From: Flavobacterium sp. J27
GTDB taxonomy: Bacteria; Bacteroidota; Bacteroidia; Flavobacteriales; Flavobacteriaceae
NCBI RefSeq assembly: GCF_004303025.1
Contig: NZ_PJQW01000006.1
Span: 241,090-305,089, forward strand
Length of the DNA stretch: 64,000 nucleotides
Direction: 5' to 3'
Made by a program: the position numbers and the translations under genes. The notes under the pieces are model-generated. The model did not search any database, was not told the DNA's origin, and was given only the letters and a program-made list of their open reading frames with translations. Shown piece by piece: positions 8,410 through 17,470 of the stretch. Numbering within the stretch: position 1 is the stretch's first letter; each line of letters starts with the position of its first letter.

Positions 8410-8904
8410 TTAAAGTTGTTTGTTTGCTGTGTTAAACTCAGAATCTAATACTGGTGATAGCCAAGTTACTTGTTCCTCTTCTTTGAAGTTGGTTATAGCA
8501 ATATGTTTCATGGAAGAGTTTGCAGTTGCACCATGCCAATGCTCAATATTTTCAGGAATCACAATAACGTCACCTTTTTTTATAATTTGAGCTGATTTTC
8601 CTTTCTCTTGATATAGACCTATGCCTTCAGTAACAAGTAATACTTGTCCTTTTGGATGTGTATGCCAATGAGTTCTTGCGTCGACTTCAAAAGTGACACT
8701 TCCTATTGAAAACTCATTGTTTTTGTCTTTCGTCAATAGCGGATGTATAAAAGCGTTTCCGCTAAACCAGTTGTTTGGTAATTTTTGCCCTTTTGGATAG
8801 AGGACAGCTGTGTCTTGATTTTCCATTTTTTCTTGATTTTTTCCATTATTACAAGCTATAATAACAAATACAAATAATGTTGTTATCCATAGTTCTTTTT
8901 TCAT
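8410..8904 (-). CDS. Cupin domain lipoprotein
   Basis: A 164-residue lipoprotein ('FVFVIIACNNGK', Cys 18) with one RmlC-like cupin barrel. Cupin motif 1 is visible as 'DARTHWHTHPKGQVLLVTEGIG' region with paired His residues and Glu. Motif 2 is 'GDVIVIPENIEHWHGAT'. This resembles the carboxymuconolactone/quercetinase-type cupins often found beside small hydrolases and AraC regulators. It is 4 bp upstream of the alpha/beta hydrolase, and an AraC regulator follows upstream on the same strand. A metal-bound enzymatic role is possible but not shown. Confidence 0.85.
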   Translation of the reverse strand: MKKELWITTLFVFVIIACNNGKNQEKMENQDTAVLYPKGQKLPNNWFSGNAFIHPLLTKDKNNEFSIGSVTFEVDARTHWHTHPKGQVLLVTEGIGLYQEKGKSAQIIKKGDVIVIPENIEHWHGATANSSMKHIAITNFKEEEQVTWLSPVLDSEFNTANKQL

Positions 8905-8989
8905 TTTGTATGGTATTAATTGTACAATGCAAAGCTACTTTTGTTAACAATGTACTATATAATAGAAATCAATCTAATAATTAAGAAAA

Positions 8990-9856
8990 TCAAACAGAAG
9001 AAGTTCTAACAGTAGTAGGATTTAAACCCGTTTGTTTTTTGAAGAAATTATTAAAATAAGTTGGATAATCAAATCCTAAGGCATAGGCTATTTCTGAGAT
9101 ATTCCAATCGGTATGTTGTAAAATAGCTTTAGCTTCATTTATAATTCGTTCTGAAATATGGGTTGTTGTAGTTTTTCCAGTAACTTCTTTTACCGCTCTG
9201 TTTAATGAATTTACATGAACAGAGAGTACATCAGCATAATCTTTAGCTGTTTTGAGTAATAAAGGGTTTTCTGGATTTTCAATAGGGAATTGTCTTTCCA
9301 AAAGTTCCATAAATACTCTAGTAAGTCGAGCAGCGCTACTTTTTTCTTGATTGAAATTCTCAGATGGTTTTAATTTTAAAGATTCGTGTAAAATCAAGTC
9401 GATATAATTACGGATTAAATCATCTTTGAACTTATAATCAGATTGTTGTTCTTCAATCATTTTTTCAAATAAACCATTTAAAAACAATCGTTGTGTTTCT
9501 GATATTTCCAATATAGGAGTGCCGCCTACGCTAAACAAAGGCGATTTTTGTAGATTAATGGAGTGTTTTCCAGAGATAAAGAAATCCTCTGAAAATAAAA
9601 TAGTATAACCAACATATTTTGTTGAAAGCGTTTCCCAAGAATATGGAATATTGGGATTACCTAAGAATAAAATAGTTCCTTCGGCTTCAAAACTTCTATC
9701 TGCATAATGGATGCGACTCTTACCAGTAGTTAAACAGATTTTATAAAAATCTTTTCGACTGTAGACTTTGGTTGCATTGGCATCTTTTTCAATTTGAAAA
9801 ACATTGAAACCTTTGAGTTTTAATTCACTATTATATTGAGATATACTTCTTTGCAT
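8990..9856 (-). CDS. AraC family transcriptional regulator
   Basis: A 288-residue regulator. The N-terminal sensor half is divergent. The C-terminal AraC helix-turn-helix region, from about residue 190, contains 'WNISEIAYALGFDYPTYFNNFFKKQTGLNPTTVR', a clear family signature. The next gene on the same strand is the cupin, 85 bp downstream. Regulation of the cupin/hydrolase pair is likely from position. Confidence 0.9.
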   Translation of the reverse strand: MQRSISQYNSELKLKGFNVFQIEKDANATKVYSRKDFYKICLTTGKSRIHYADRSFEAEGTILFLGNPNIPYSWETLSTKYVGYTILFSEDFFISGKHSINLQKSPLFSVGGTPILEISETQRLFLNGLFEKMIEEQQSDYKFKDDLIRNYIDLILHESLKLKPSENFNQEKSSAARLTRVFMELLERQFPIENPENPLLLKTAKDYADVLSVHVNSLNRAVKEVTGKTTTTHISERIINEAKAILQHTDWNISEIAYALGFDYPTYFNNFFKKQTGLNPTTVRTSSV

Positions 9857-9926
9857 AGTGCAAAGTTAAGAAATTCAAATCATAATGTATTTTTAAGTTA
9901 CACTGTTTCATTAAAAAATAATAAAA

Positions 9927-9950
9927 AAAGGACAATTCTCATTGTCCTTT
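9927..9950 (-). terminator. Bidirectional intrinsic terminator
   Basis: AAAGGACAAT (9927-9936), loop TCTC, ATTGTCCTTT (9941-9950): a perfect 10-bp stem flanked by A and T runs. It lies 10 bp after the stop of the esterase gene at 9961-10995 on the minus strand. Confidence 0.8.
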
Positions 9951-9960
9951 TTATCCGTAT

Positions 9961-10995
9961 TTATTTTAAAGTTTCTTTTATTACGGTTGCTGCTTGTAAA
10001 ATGGCTGTTTGTACTGCTGGAATTTCAGCTAAAGGATTTAATAAGCCATAATCGTGAATAAGTCCATTATAGCGAGTTAAAGTTACAGCAACACCAGCTT
10101 GTTCTAATTTCCTAGCATAATCTTCCCCTTCCTCTCTTAAGACATCATTTTCAGCGGTTTGTACGAGTGTTTTTGGTAAGCCTTTTAATTCATTAATGCT
10201 AGCTTGCAAGGGTGAAGCATATTTTTCTTTTCTCTTAGCCACATCTGGAAGATAATTATCCCAAAACCAAAGCATCATATTTCTAGTTAAGAAACGACCG
10301 TTTGCGAATAAATTATAGGATTCGTTATCAAAATTTGCATCGGTAACAGGCCATAATAATACTTGTAATTTAATTTCTGGACCTTTTTTATCTTTTGCCA
10401 TTAATGCGGTTACTGCAGCCATGTTGCCACCCACGCTATTTCCTACAACTGCTAAATTGTTTCCGTTCACACCAATGTCTTTTCCATTTTTTGAAACCCA
10501 TTCGGTTACAGCATAAATTTCATTAATTGCCGTTGGATATTTAGCTTCTGGAGATGGAGTATAATCTGGAAAAACAGCAACAGCACCACTATGAACCACT
10601 AAGTCGCGTACCAATCTTCGATGTGTTGGATAATCTCCTAAAACCCAACCACCACCATGTATGAAAATAAAAACAGGCGCATTTTTAGCCACTCCTTTTG
10701 GTTTTGTAATGTGAATAGGAACTTGGTAACCATTTTGTGAAATAGTACGCGTTGTTTCTTCAATGCCTGAATAATCTACTGTTACCGATTGTTGAGCGCC
10801 TACTAAAACTTGTCTTGCGTCGTTAGGACTTAACGCTTCAATTGGTTTCCCTGTTCCAGAATTGACTGCTTTTAGAAATGATTGTACCGAAGTAAAAATT
10901 AAAGGGTCATTTTCTCCTTTGAAGGTTCTTTCTTGTGCACTCGACAATGTGCTTAAAGATAACATGCTTGCTATTGCTATAATTGTTGTTTTCAT
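9961..10995 (-). CDS. Alpha/beta hydrolase, hormone-sensitive-lipase (HSL) type esterase, secreted
   Basis: A 344-residue protein with an N-terminal signal peptide (MKTTIIAIASMLSLSTLSSAQ) and an HSL/lipase-family alpha/beta hydrolase domain. The oxyanion-hole motif HGGG is at 113-116. The nucleophile elbow GNSVG is at 185-189 (Ser 187). The C-terminal acid and His are in the 'ENDVLREEGEDYARKL' and 'NGLIHDYGLLNP' segments. Such enzymes hydrolyse short acyl esters. It sits 26 bp downstream of the OsmC gene on the same strand and may form an operon with it. Confidence 0.88.
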   Translation of the reverse strand: MKTTIIAIASMLSLSTLSSAQERTFKGENDPLIFTSVQSFLKAVNSGTGKPIEALSPNDARQVLVGAQQSVTVDYSGIEETTRTISQNGYQVPIHITKPKGVAKNAPVFIFIHGGGWVLGDYPTHRRLVRDLVVHSGAVAVFPDYTPSPEAKYPTAINEIYAVTEWVSKNGKDIGVNGNNLAVVGNSVGGNMAAVTALMAKDKKGPEIKLQVLLWPVTDANFDNESYNLFANGRFLTRNMMLWFWDNYLPDVAKRKEKYASPLQASINELKGLPKTLVQTAENDVLREEGEDYARKLEQAGVAVTLTRYNGLIHDYGLLNPLAEIPAVQTAILQAATVIKETLK

Positions 10996-11021
10996 TTTTT
11001 AAATTTTAAATTGTACTACGA

Positions 11022-11441
11022 TTAATTTTGAGAGTTTAAATGTGCCTCTAAACTGATTTCCATATTATAAGCCTGACTTACCGGACAGGTTTCTTTTGCT
11101 TTTTGAGCAATTTCTAAAAAGCTTGCTTCTGAAATATCTTTAATTTTTGCTTGAAGTGTTAGTGCTGATTTTGTGATAACACCATTATCTAAAGTTATTA
11201 CTGCTGTAGTTTCTAATTGATCAGGATGATAACCAGCAGTGGTTAAGTCTAAACTTAGTTTCATTGTAAAGCAGCCTGCATGTGCTGCTGCCATTAATTC
11301 TTCTGGATTGGTTCCAGTTCCATTATCAAAACGGGAAACAAAGGAATAAGGGGTTTGATTTAAAGTTGTGCTTTGTGAAGTTAAATGTCCTTTACCTTCT
11401 TTAATTGTACCATTCCAAATGGCTTTTGCAAATCTGTTCAT
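11022..11441 (-). CDS. OsmC family peroxiredoxin
   Basis: A 139-residue OsmC/Ohr-family protein, a thiol-dependent hydroperoxide reductase. The ATG at 11441 is chosen because the conserved OsmC start ('MNRFAKAIWNGTIKEGKG') begins there. A 31-codon upstream extension in the same frame has no homology-like features. The two catalytic cysteines are visible in 'AAHAGCFTMKLSLDL' and 'KETCPVSQAYN'. The subfamily with the 'GTGTNPEELMAAAHAGC' motif is OsmC rather than Ohr. It is followed by the HSL-type esterase, and an AraC regulator lies upstream. Confidence 0.93.
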   Translation of the reverse strand: MNRFAKAIWNGTIKEGKGHLTSQSTTLNQTPYSFVSRFDNGTGTNPEELMAAAHAGCFTMKLSLDLTTAGYHPDQLETTAVITLDNGVITKSALTLQAKIKDISEASFLEIAQKAKETCPVSQAYNMEISLEAHLNSQN

Positions 11442-11596
11442 AATGTGTGTTTTTAAATGATTAATTTTAACACTACAAAGATCTAACAGTTTGAGGTACA
11501 AAGACAGCATTGTATTTCCTTTTAAATTGTACATTTTTCCTTTTTATGGAAAAATATATCCTTTTAAGGTTCTTTTTGTTGATTAAATTGTTTTTT

Positions 11597-12457
11597 TTAA
11601 ATAGAGTTACTGTATTTTTTTCTGAAGGTAACAGGACTGTCACCAGCTTTAAGCGTAAAAAGACGGTTGAAATAGGCAGGATCTTCATAACCTAACTGAT
11701 AGGCTATTTCTTTTGCTGTCATAGTGGTGTGAATGAGTAATCTTTTAGCTTCTAGTATAATTCTATCTTTGATAATTTCATTAGGTTGTGCCAAGCCTAA
11801 TTTTTTAAATTTATTTGTAATGGTTTTTGGAGCAATATGTAATATATCAGCATAATCGGCAACTGTATGTTTTTCTTTAAAATGAATTTCAACCAATAAA
11901 CTAAATTGTCTAAAAAACTCCATTTCTACATCATTACTAATCATTTCTTGACCTAATTGTTGTTTTTTCCAGGCTCTTGCTGCTCGAAGTAGTATTTGTT
12001 TTAAACAAATACGAATCATTTCTTCTTCAGAACTATCTTGTAGTTCTAGTTCTTCTTCAATTTGTTGTAATAAACTTACAATTCTTTTTTGTGTAGTTTC
12101 TGATAAAACGGTCATAGGCATGTTATAAATATTATTGAATAACAAGCCATCGCAAGCTACTTCTGCATCGTGAATTTGGACACAATAAAAGTCACGGTTG
12201 TAAAAAAGAAAATAGCCAGCTTCTTTTCCTGTTTTTTGAATTTGTAGGAATTGATTGGTATTCACAAAAAATAAAGATTCTTGAGAGGTTTTATATGTTG
12301 TAAAATCTATTGTTAAAGTATAGCCTTTGGGTAAAAAAAGTATTTTAATTAGCGATTTGTATTGCTCTTCGGTATTAATTTTAGTAAATGTAGTTTCGTT
12401 AATAGGTTCTAATCCTATTTTTTTATAGCTTGATTCAAATATATTCTGGTTTTTCAT
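11597..12457 (-). CDS. AraC family transcriptional regulator
   Basis: A 286-residue regulator with a divergent N-terminal sensor region and a C-terminal AraC DNA-binding domain from about residue 185 ('TTMTAKEIAYQLGYEDPAYFNRLFTLKAGDSPVTFRKK'-type signature, given here in part). The OsmC/esterase pair lies 155 bp downstream on the same strand, so this could be an oxidative or electrophile-stress regulator. That role is inferred only from the neighbours. Confidence 0.9.
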   Translation of the reverse strand: MKNQNIFESSYKKIGLEPINETTFTKINTEEQYKSLIKILFLPKGYTLTIDFTTYKTSQESLFFVNTNQFLQIQKTGKEAGYFLFYNRDFYCVQIHDAEVACDGLLFNNIYNMPMTVLSETTQKRIVSLLQQIEEELELQDSSEEEMIRICLKQILLRAARAWKKQQLGQEMISNDVEMEFFRQFSLLVEIHFKEKHTVADYADILHIAPKTITNKFKKLGLAQPNEIIKDRIILEAKRLLIHTTMTAKEIAYQLGYEDPAYFNRLFTLKAGDSPVTFRKKYSNSI

Positions 12458-12523
12458 ACGCTTACCTATTAATTGTATCGCGAAAATAAGAATTATTCTA
12501 CTCTAAAAGTATAAAATGAGATA

Positions 12524-12877
12524 TTAGGAATGACTTTCTGTAAGTGCAACTTTTCTTCCATCGACATCCTGAATAGTCGCGGTGTAACCATAAGGAGTTG
12601 CTTTTGGAAGAGATAATATCTTCCAATTAGCGTTTTCCAATTGTGGCAATATTTCATTTAAATGAGATACTTCAAAACCTAATCTAGTAGAAATATCTGT
12701 TTTTTCTTCTGGTTTTGTTATAGGATAAATTTCAAATATAACACCATTTAACTCGGAAGCATAATGATAAGGACCTTTGCCATGATTATGGTATGAAAAC
12801 GACATACCTAAAGCTTCATATTGGTCTTTAATTTGATGCAGTAAATGGGTTTTAATAACAATAAGGTTAATTGTCAT
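12524..12877 (-). CDS. VOC (glyoxalase/bleomycin-resistance fold) family protein
   Basis: A 117-residue protein of the vicinal-oxygen-chelate superfamily. The repeated beta-alpha-beta pattern shows in 'YHYASELNGVIFEIYPI' and 'ATPYGYTATIQDVDGRKVALTE', the latter being the typical C-terminal 'DPDGN'-like edge. Its start overlaps the end of the upstream serine hydrolase gene by 11 bp, which indicates translational coupling. The function is unknown. Confidence 0.8.
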   Translation of the reverse strand: MTINLIVIKTHLLHQIKDQYEALGMSFSYHNHGKGPYHYASELNGVIFEIYPITKPEEKTDISTRLGFEVSHLNEILPQLENANWKILSLPKATPYGYTATIQDVDGRKVALTESHS

Positions 12878-13895
12878 GCGTTAGATTTTGGTAAATAAAA
12901 TCGGCAATATCATGAACGTTTCCGTTCTTTTGATTGGTTAAGATTACGATGGTAATATCATCTTGTTTGTATCTTTTGGCAATACATTCATAATTTCCTG
13001 AAGAACCATGATGCATATGAGAGATTATTTTATTTTTACTCCATTCGCAACTTCCTAATGGCGATTGAATATTATCTCCGAAAATGGCTATTTCAGAAAG
13101 TAATTGTACCGACTTTTGAGAAATAATTTCATAGGAATCTAATTTTTTAAACCAATCGGCTAAATCTCTTGCTGTTGCAGTAAGGATGATGTTTTTAATC
13201 GCAATTTTATAATTGTCTTCTTTATAATTGGCATCAAAAGGTAAGGCTATTTCTGATTTACGTGAAAAGGGAAATTGTTCGTTTAGTTTAATATTTTTAA
13301 AATGATAAGGTTTGAAAATGTTTTTCTGTAAGTAATTTTCGTAACTCATTTTAGATACATTCTCAATTATTTTTATCAATAGAATAGGGTTGTTGTTAGA
13401 ATATAAATAATTGGTCCCAGGTTGAAATTGTAATGAGTCTAGTTGTTGTAAATCATTAAAGACATCATCATAATTTACATTAATACCTTGACTAAAAAAG
13501 CGATTCCAATTAATTAAAGGTAATCCACTAGAATACTGTAAAAGGTTTTTTATTGTAATTTCTTCAGACCATTTGGGAAGATTTGGAATATATTGTGCTA
13601 TTTTATCATCTACTTTTAACTGGTTTTGTTCTTCTAATTGCATGATTGCTACAGCTGGAAATTCTTTGTAAACAGAACCCACATTAAAACTGTATTTGTT
13701 ATTTAAAAGTTTTGTTTTGGTTCCATCTGTATAACCAAAGGATTTTTCATAAACGGTTTTATTATTTTTTATAACTAATACGTTTCCGTTTAATTTACCT
13801 TCTTTATGTAAGTTTTCCAAATAAGTATTTATCGTATCGCTATTTGGGTTGCCAAAGAAAGTAAAGAATAATGGAAATAAAAGAGATTGAAACAT
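12867..13895 (-). CDS. Serine hydrolase, class C beta-lactamase-like, secreted
   Basis: About 342 residues from the ATG at 13895, which begins a hydrophobic leader (MFQSLLFPLFFTFFGN). The frame is open 26 codons further upstream, but that stretch is basic and not signal-like. SxxK is at 74-77 (SVYK), with 'YSNNNPILL' in the YxN position and 'HHGSSGNYE' in the KTG position. It is the second of three beta-lactamase-like paralogs in this region. The gene overlaps the VOC gene by 11 bp at its 3' end. Confidence 0.85.
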   Translation of the reverse strand: MFQSLLFPLFFTFFGNPNSDTINTYLENLHKEGKLNGNVLVIKNNKTVYEKSFGYTDGTKTKLLNNKYSFNVGSVYKEFPAVAIMQLEEQNQLKVDDKIAQYIPNLPKWSEEITIKNLLQYSSGLPLINWNRFFSQGINVNYDDVFNDLQQLDSLQFQPGTNYLYSNNNPILLIKIIENVSKMSYENYLQKNIFKPYHFKNIKLNEQFPFSRKSEIALPFDANYKEDNYKIAIKNIILTATARDLADWFKKLDSYEIISQKSVQLLSEIAIFGDNIQSPLGSCEWSKNKIISHMHHGSSGNYECIAKRYKQDDITIVILTNQKNGNVHDIADFIYQNLTHDN

Positions 13896-14061
13896 GCTTG
13901 TTTTTTTGTTGATGAATGTACTCTTATACGACGTCAAAAAAACGAATTTGTTACACTTTTTGTTGATTTTCAATATGTTTTATTCAAATAAATTGGCGTA
14001 AATGCTTTTTTTAAAGGTATAATTAACATGTATTATCAATTATTGAATTTAAAAAAAACAG

Positions 14062-14601
14062 TTATTCTTGTCCTATTTTCGGGATAAGTTGGGTTAATAA
14101 TGTTGCGTTATCTATTTTATTTTCTCTAATAGTTACAAAATATTTTGTTTGCCAAGACTGTGTTTTTAGAGCTTGTTTACTAGTTACTTCTCCCCAAGGT
14201 GGATATACACGAATGCCCCGTTTTCCTTCTTTTTGGTCTGAAGATATAATGGCATTTTCAGCCAAAACCGATTTTGGAAAAATAAACTGACCTATTTTTT
14301 CATTTTCAATTGTAGTTATAAAAATAAAATCTAAAGCATCAGTAACATGATAGGGCTCGGTTATTCCTTGTTGGTTTCTTTTCCAAATAGTTACAAATTG
14401 ACCTACTTTAGTTGGAGTAATTTTAGCTACTCGGTGTTGTATTTTTTTGTCATTTAATTCAAAAGTGCAAGCACCATAATCTATTCCTTCAGTATTTAGG
14501 GAAAGATTAGTTATTTATAAATCATTTGCGTCGTAAAGTTTTTCTTTAATAATCCTTAAACTTTTAGGTAAAATAACTGATGAGGTAAGATTTTTTTCCA
14601 T
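14062..14601 (-). pseudogene. mepB-like gene interrupted by an in-frame stop
   Basis: Reading the minus strand from an ATG at 14601 gives a continuous frame of about 179 codons to the stop at 14062. It is broken only by one TAA at 14517-14515 (codon 29). Beyond the stop the frame reads 'GIDYGACTFELNDKKIQ', 'VAKITPTKVGQFVTIWKR', then 'KEGKRGIRVYPPWGEVTSKQ', the conserved core of the MepB family of small proteins with unknown role. No other frameshift is needed. A shorter TTG-started frame at 14265 covers only the C-terminal third. It begins 4 bp after the upstream lipoprotein gene stops. A nonsense mutation, readthrough or a sequencing error would all fit. Confidence 0.82.
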
Positions 14602-14605
14602 GTTT

Positions 14606-15403
14606 TTATTTTGTTTTTAAAAAGATACCTTCAATAGTGGCATTGTGACCAAATTGACCTGTGCAATAGCCATTTGTATAGGTAATATGAACAAAATCCT
14701 TATAAAACTGAACTTCAAAGTCACATTCCTCTGAATTAGGAAATGCATATGCAAAACTTAATTTTGGAAGAGCGATAGTATCTTTATCCACGATAGCCAT
14801 ATTTCGAGCAGGTTCGCTTGTGAAGCAATTTATTTCAAATGTAGCTTGATTCTCATTTATTTTTTCAATCGAAAAATTACCTTGAGCACCCGCTTCACTG
14901 TAACCATAACTGTAATTGCCAAATATTTCTTTGGTATTGGCTTTAATATTCTGTGCGATTAGATTGGTGTCTTTTACTGTTAAATCTAAAGGGAAATTTT
15001 TACGACTTTTGGGTGAAAACCATTCGCCTTTAAAATGATTTTCAGAAGTAATATTTCCCGTTATAATTCCAGTAATATTTCCTGTAGGTTCAAATTCTAA
15101 TAAACGAAAATTACCATTTGAATTAAGGTTACCAATAACTTTTATAGGCTTTTTTTCTTTCGTATTAAGATATATAATTTCGCCTACGACAATTTCGTTT
15201 TCTATCTGATAATGTAAATAAACTGGAATAGATTGGTTAATATAGCCTTTCCAAAATAGTTCTAGCGTATCTGTTATTTCAGGAGTTGTAATTGTAGTAG
15301 TAAGTGTGTCTTTTGTTTCTATAATAGGTGTTTCTTTTTCTTTTTTAGATTGGCAAGCGGTTAGTGTACAGGCTATTGTAATTAATAAAAATAGATTTTT
15401 CAT
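14606..15403 (-). CDS. Hypothetical lipoprotein
   Basis: A 265-residue lipoprotein with lipobox 'ITIACTLTACQSKKEKE'. After a Thr-rich linker ('TKDTLTTTITTPEITDTLEL' region) it holds what look like two beta-rich halves: one with 'PVYLHYQIENEIVVGEIIYL' and 'GNFRLLEFEPTGNITGIITG', the other with 'FEINCFTSEPARNMAIVDKD'. I do not recognise a named family. It lies 4 bp before the mepB-like pseudogene on the same strand. Confidence 0.7.
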   Translation of the reverse strand: MKNLFLLITIACTLTACQSKKEKETPIIETKDTLTTTITTPEITDTLELFWKGYINQSIPVYLHYQIENEIVVGEIIYLNTKEKKPIKVIGNLNSNGNFRLLEFEPTGNITGIITGNITSENHFKGEWFSPKSRKNFPLDLTVKDTNLIAQNIKANTKEIFGNYSYGYSEAGAQGNFSIEKINENQATFEINCFTSEPARNMAIVDKDTIALPKLSFAYAFPNSEECDFEVQFYKDFVHITYTNGYCTGQFGHNATIEGIFLKTK

Positions 15404-15463
15404 GCGTAAATGTTTTGCCTAAAATTAAGTATAATCTTTGTTTTTATGCAAAAAAGAATCATT

Positions 15464-16543
15464 TTAATTTGTTTTCCAAAGCTTTTTAAAAGTATCCAAA
15501 TTATGTGAAGTAATATCTTCATTTGCCATGAAAAGTCTTCCTGTATTGTCTTTGGGGTCAAATTGCATGATACATGATGCTCCTAAATCGGAACCGGTGT
15601 GTCCTACTTTCCCAGATTTGAAATACACAATAAAGATACCGATATTAGGTTCTTTTGCTGTGATGTTTTTTGGTTGCAGTTGAGTAGGAGTGAAGTTTTT
15701 TGAAAAATAGGTTTTCCATCCTTTCTCACTTAATAAATTACTTTTTCCATGATATCCTTTAATAAGTTCGATAAGATAAAGAGATAAATCGGTTATTGTA
15801 GTTTTTAAACCACCATCTGGATAAGTGTCATATGAATACAAGGCTAAAGGTTTGTCTTGCTCATCATATAAAGTAGCGAATTGATCTAAGGATATCTCAT
15901 GATGAAACCAACCTGTATTTTTCATTTGTAGCGGAGTAAAAATATGTTCTTTGGTAAACTCATTAAAAGGTATTCCACTTGCTTTTTCAAGTATGTAAGC
16001 CGCAAGAGCGGCACCAATATTACTATAAGAATAATTTTTTCCTGCTTTATAATGGCTAAATAATGTAGCGGTTGTTTTTTTATTTTTATAAAAATAAGTG
16101 TAATAAAAATCCTGTAAAGTGTGTTTGGGCATTGTTGTAAAAGAATAAATACTATCATATATAGCTTCATTATCAACTATTCCAGAAGTATGAGTTGCTA
16201 AATGGCGTAAGGTAATACTATTGTTACCTTTGAGATGTGGATTTTGAATTTTAAAATCCAAATAAGTATTAATATTAGTGTCTAAATCGAGGATACCTTT
16301 TTCTTGAGCGATAAGTAGTGCAAGTCCAATAAAAGTTTTACTTACCGAACCAATGGGCTGAATAGTTTTTTCGCTATATTGTTTTTTTTCATCTACATTA
16401 GCGTAACCAAAGGTTTTTATGTTGATAATGCTGTCTTGATTCACTTGAGCAATGGCATAACCCGTAAACGTATCATTTTGACTTAAAAGGCTAGAAAAGC
16501 TAAGCATACAAAATATGAGAAATACTGCATTTGAAATTTTCAT
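15464..16543 (-). CDS. Serine hydrolase, class C beta-lactamase-like, secreted
   Basis: A 359-residue protein with a signal peptide (MKISNAVFLIFCMLSFSSLLSQ). Beta-lactamase-family motifs are SxxK at 66-69 (SVSK), 'YSNIGAALAAYILEKASGIPF' and 'GHTGSDLGASC'. It is the closest relative in the window of the lipoprotein at 5561-6805: both share 'HLATHTSGIVDN'-type and 'FTKEHIF.PLQMK.TGW'-type segments. Unlike that paralog it has no lipobox. The substrate is unknown. Confidence 0.85.
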   Translation of the reverse strand: MKISNAVFLIFCMLSFSSLLSQNDTFTGYAIAQVNQDSIINIKTFGYANVDEKKQYSEKTIQPIGSVSKTFIGLALLIAQEKGILDLDTNINTYLDFKIQNPHLKGNNSITLRHLATHTSGIVDNEAIYDSIYSFTTMPKHTLQDFYYTYFYKNKKTTATLFSHYKAGKNYSYSNIGAALAAYILEKASGIPFNEFTKEHIFTPLQMKNTGWFHHEISLDQFATLYDEQDKPLALYSYDTYPDGGLKTTITDLSLYLIELIKGYHGKSNLLSEKGWKTYFSKNFTPTQLQPKNITAKEPNIGIFIVYFKSGKVGHTGSDLGASCIMQFDPKDNTGRLFMANEDITSHNLDTFKKLWKTN

Positions 16544-16624
16544 GATATTTGTTGTTTCTTATAAGACTTTTTTGCTTTTGCTTTGTTACAATATAGAAAA
16601 GTTTTGCTATAAGTTGTAAAAAAC

Positions 16625-16656
16625 AAACCCTCATTATTTACTCATAACAAGGGTTT
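16625..16656 (-). terminator. Intrinsic terminator after tpiA
   Basis: AAACCCT (16625-16631) and AGGGTTT (16650-16656) pair around an 18-base loop. On the minus strand the stem is followed by TTTGTTTTTT. It lies 24 bp after the tpiA stop. Confidence 0.6.
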
Positions 16657-16679
16657 ATTTTTTATAAAAAATAATTGAT

Positions 16680-17429
16680 TTAAAATCCGTTTGCAATAGT
16701 TAAGAAATCATCTGCTTTTAAAGAAGCGCCACCTATTAATCCACCATCAACGTCTGGTTTTGAAAAAATTTCTTTTGCATTTTCTGGTTTTACGCTTCCA
16801 CCATATAAAATAGTCAAGTTTTCTGCAATCTCATTTCCATATACTTTAGCCACTAAATTTCTAATAAAAGCATGCATTTCTTGTGCTTGTTCAGGGGAAG
16901 CAGTTTCCCCAGTACCAATAGCCCAAACAGGTTCGTATGCCAAAACAATTGAAATCCAGTCTTTTTTCTCTAAATGAAAAAGTCCGTCTCTTAATTGATA
17001 TTCTACAATATTAAAATGATTGTTAGCCTGACGATCTTTTAATTCTTCTCCAAAGCAAAAAATAACACGCATGTCATGTTTTAAAGCGGTATCTACTTTA
17101 TTGGCTAATAAAGCATCCGTTTCATGGAAATAAGCACGTCTTTCACTATGACCTAAAATAACTGTTTTTATACCAATATCTGTTAGCATACTTGCTGCAA
17201 TTTCACCTGTATAAGCACCACCTTCTGCTTGATGCATATTTTGAGCAGCAACTGTAATCCCTTTATTTGCTACTTTATCTTGTGCTGCTTTTAGGTTTAC
17301 AAATGTAGGCGCAACAATAATTTCTGCTTTTGTTTCTTGTTTTTTATTTAGTATTTCTTCTAATAAAGCTAGGGTTTCGGTATGTGTTTTATGCATTTTC
17401 CAATTACCAGCTACAATATTTTTTCTCAT
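16680..17429 (-). CDS. tpiA: Triosephosphate isomerase
   Basis: A 249-residue glycolytic enzyme that interconverts dihydroxyacetone phosphate and glyceraldehyde 3-phosphate in the cytosol. All active-site elements are present: Asn 9 and Lys 11 in 'AGNWKMHK', His 94 in 'ILGHSERR', Glu 166 in 'AYEPVWAIGTG' (loop 6 follows), and the phosphate-binding 'LYGGSVKPENA'. The length is normal. It is the last gene of a minus-strand run with the thioredoxin-like protein, a hypothetical lipoprotein, the BT_3928-family protein and the DUF1599 protein, an order common in Bacteroidota. Confidence 0.98.
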   Translation of the reverse strand: MRKNIVAGNWKMHKTHTETLALLEEILNKKQETKAEIIVAPTFVNLKAAQDKVANKGITVAAQNMHQAEGGAYTGEIAASMLTDIGIKTVILGHSERRAYFHETDALLANKVDTALKHDMRVIFCFGEELKDRQANNHFNIVEYQLRDGLFHLEKKDWISIVLAYEPVWAIGTGETASPEQAQEMHAFIRNLVAKVYGNEIAENLTILYGGSVKPENAKEIFSKPDVDGGLIGGASLKADDFLTIANGF

Positions 17430-17470
17430 TATTTTTAGTTTAGTTTGTATTATAAATTGTAGAGTAAAAA

